Below, piece by piece: positions 61,267 to 64,000 of a DNA stretch of 64,000 nucleotides. Numbering within the stretch: position 1 is the stretch's first letter; each line of letters opens with the position of its first letter. The stretch spans positions 608,501 through 672,500 of the forward strand of contig NW_026704082.1 of assembly GCF_958295425.1 (NCBI RefSeq), in the 5' to 3' direction. A program made the translations under genes and the position numbers. The DNA is from Solea solea. Lineage: Eukaryota > Chordata > Actinopteri > Pleuronectiformes > Soleidae. Under the pieces are notes generated by a model that was not told where the DNA came from, ran no database searches, and worked only from the letters and a program-made list of their open reading frames with translations.

Positions 61267-64000
61267 AGTTTACAGAAGTATATCTTATAAGATGTTAACT
61301 TTATTTATGAGGTTTATGTTACGGGACAATAGAAAATTGAAAAAAATCAGAAAACAGCCGTATACTTGCTGAATGTGCACAAAAACAGACACAAATAGAA
61401 AAACACATCCAAACAGTGAAATCATTGCAAAATCAAACACTGAAGGCATATAACTATATCTTATAAGATGTTAACTTTATTTGTGAGGTTTATGTTATGC
61501 GACAGTAGAAAATTGAAAAAAATCAGAAAACAGCCGTATACTTGCTGAATGTGCACAAAAACAGACACAAATAGAAAAACACATCCAAACAGTGAAATCA
61601 TTGCAAAATCAAACACTGAAGGCATATAACTATATCTTATAAGATGTTAACTTTATTTGTGAGGTTTATGTTATGGGACAGTAGAAAATTGAAAAAAATC
61701 AGAAAACAGCCGTATACTTGCTGAATGTGCACAAAAACAGACACAAATAGAAAAACACATCCAAACAGTGAAATCATTGCAAAATCAAACACTGAAGGCA
61801 TATAACTATATCTTATAAGATGTTCACTTTATTTATGAGGTTTATGTTACGGGACAATAGAAAATTGAAAAAAATCAGAAAACAGCCGTATACTTGCTGA
61901 ATGTGCACAACAAAAGACACAAATAGAAAAACACATCCAAACAGTGAAATCATTGCAAAATCAAACACTGAGGTTACAGAAGTATATCTTAAAAGATGTT
62001 AACTTTATTTGTGAGGTTTATGTTATGGGACAGTAGAAAATTGAAAAAAATCAGAAAACAGCCGTATACTTGCTGAATGTGCACAAAAACAGACACAAAT
62101 AGAAAAACACATCCAAACAGTGAAATCATTGCAAAATCAAACACTGAGGTTACAGAAGTATATCTTATGAGATGTTAACTTTATTTGTGAGGTTTATGTT
62201 ATGGAACAGTAGAAAATTGAAAAAAATCAGAAAACAGCCGTATACTTGCTGAATGCGCACAAAAACAGACACAAATAGAAAAACACATCCAAACAGTGAA
62301 ATCATTGCAAAATCAAACACTGAGGTTACAGAAGTATATCTTATAAGATGTTAACTTTATTTGTGAGGTTTATGTTATGGGACAGTAGAAAATTGAAAAA
62401 AATCAGAAAACAGCCGTATACTTGCTGAATGTGCACAAAAACAGACACAAATAGAAAAACACATCCAAACAGTGAAATCATTGCAAAATCAAACACTGAG
62501 GTTACAGAAGTATATCTTATAAGATGTTTACTTTATTTGTGAGGTTTATGTTATGGGACAGTAGAAAATTGAAAAAAATCAGAAAACAGCCGTATACTTG
62601 CTGAATGTGCACAACAAAAGACACAAATAGAAAAACACATCCAAACAGTGAAATCATTGCAAAATCAAACACTGAGGTTACAGGAGTATATCTTATAAGA
62701 TGTTAACTTTATTTGTGAGGTTTATGTTATGGGACAGTAGAAAATTGAAAGAAATCAGAAAACAGCCGTATACTTGCTTAATGTGCACAACAAAAGACAC
62801 AAATAGAAAAACACATCCAAACAGTGAAATCATTGCAAAATCAGACACTGAAGGCATATAACTATATCTTATAAGATTTTAACTTTATTTGTGAGGTTTA
62901 TGTTATGGGACAGTAGAAAATTGAAAAAAATCAGAAAACAGCCGTATACTTGCTGAATGTGCACAAAAACAGACACAAATAGAAAAACACATCCAAACAG
63001 TGAAATCATTGCAAAATCAAACACTGAAGGCATATAACTATATCTTATAAGATGTTAACTTTATTTGTGAGGTTTATGTTATGGAACAGTAGAAAATTGA
63101 AAAAAATCAGAAAACAGCCGTATACTTGCTGAATGTGCACAAAAACAGACACAAATAGAAAAACACATCCAAACAGTGAAATCATTACAAAATCAAACAC
63201 TGAAGGCATATAACTATATCTTAAAAGATTTTAACTTTATTTGTGAGGTTAATGTTACGGGACAGTAGAAAATTGAAAAAAAATCAGAAAACAGCCGTAT
63301 ACTTGCTGAATGCGCACAAAAACAGACACAAATAGAAAAACACATCCAAACAGTGAAATCATTACAAAATCAAACACTGAAGGCATATAACTATATCTTA
63401 AAAGATTTTAACTTTATTTGTGAGGTTAATGTTACGGGACAGTAGAAAATTGAAAAAAATCAGAAAACAGCCGTATACTTGCTGAATGCGCACAAAAACA
63501 GACACAAATAGAAAAACACATCCAAACAGTGAAATCATTGCAAAATCAAACACTGACGGCATATAACTATATCTTATAAGATTTTAACTTTATTTGTGAG
63601 GTTTATGTTATGGGACAGTAGAAAATTGAAAAAAATCAGAAAACAGCCGTATACTTGCTGAATGTGCACAACAAAAGACACAAATAGAAAAACACATCCA
63701 AACAGTGAAATCATTGCAAAATCAAACACTGACGGCATATAACTATATCTTATAAGATTTTAACTTTATTTGTGAGGTTTATGTTACGGGACAGTAGAAA
63801 ATTGAAAAAAATCAGAAAACAGCCGTATACTTGCTGAATGCGCACAAAAACAGACACAAATAGAAAAACACATCCAAACAGTGAAATCATTGCAAAATCA
63901 AACACTGAGGTTACAGAAGTATATCTTATAAGATGTTAACTTTATTTATGAGGTTTATGTTACGGGACAATAGAAAATTGAAAAAAATCAGAAAACAGCC

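Larger units (their letters stand above)
47442..64000. repeat. 176-bp satellite tandem array, right arm
   Basis: The same monomer in the same orientation and phase continues after the provirus for about 94 copies and leaves the window. The same two sequence families are present. Variants with TTTATGAGG...TTACGGGACAATAG are common here, as in the 28-37 kb part of the left arm. No gene is seen. Confidence 0.97.

Noticed and set aside
1..64000. CENP-B box in the satellite monomer
   Set aside because: No stretch resembling the core TTCG...CGGG pattern was found in the consensus monomer.

Overview
The window is almost entirely one head-to-tail satellite DNA array with a single young endogenous retrovirus inserted in it. 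The satellite monomer is about 176 bp and AT-rich. It runs from base 1 to 38707 (roughly 220 copies) and resumes from 47442 to 64000 (roughly 94 copies), leaving the window at both ends. Such an array suggests a centromeric or pericentromeric block of a eukaryotic chromosome. The retroelement has a class I (gamma/epsilon-like) Pol of the ZFERV-like type that I associate with ray-finned fish, so a teleost is the most likely host; that is inference, as no host gene is present to confirm it.

Layout. Satellite 1-38707 contains nested higher-order repeats: about 26 monomers (4.57 kb) in three successive units between 8.0 and 22.4 kb, and 12 monomers (2.11 kb) between 26.1 and 30.3 kb. The provirus occupies 38708-47441 (8734 bp, + strand), flanked by a 4-bp GAGG target duplication. 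Its parts in order are: 5' LTR (468 bp), tRNA-Pro-like primer-binding site, splice donor, a 1.1-kb leader holding four 79-bp hairpin repeats, gag, UGA, pro-pol, a short env-less 3' region with a small membrane-protein-like ORF, polypurine tract, and 3' LTR (468 bp, identical to the 5' LTR by eye). The split monomer is completed on the far side, and the satellite continues to 64000 with its own 5-, 7- and 10-monomer higher-order repeats.

How it works. Gag is one 733-codon ORF. Pol lies in the same frame directly behind gag's UGA, so Gag-Pol would be made by stop-codon readthrough. A perfect 10-bp inverted repeat starts 19 nt after the UGA and is a candidate stimulator. Pol carries protease, an extra module with two HxT/S motifs resembling a 2H phosphoesterase, reverse transcriptase, RNase H and integrase. 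A TAA at 45759-45761 interrupts integrase right after its first catalytic Asp, so this copy should not integrate autonomously. No env gene is present.

The most interesting items are the 2H-like module between protease and RT, the readthrough hairpin, the leader hairpin array, the env-less 3' end with a 35-codon transmembrane ORF, and the higher-order structure of the satellite. No tRNA, rRNA, CRISPR or host protein-coding gene was seen.
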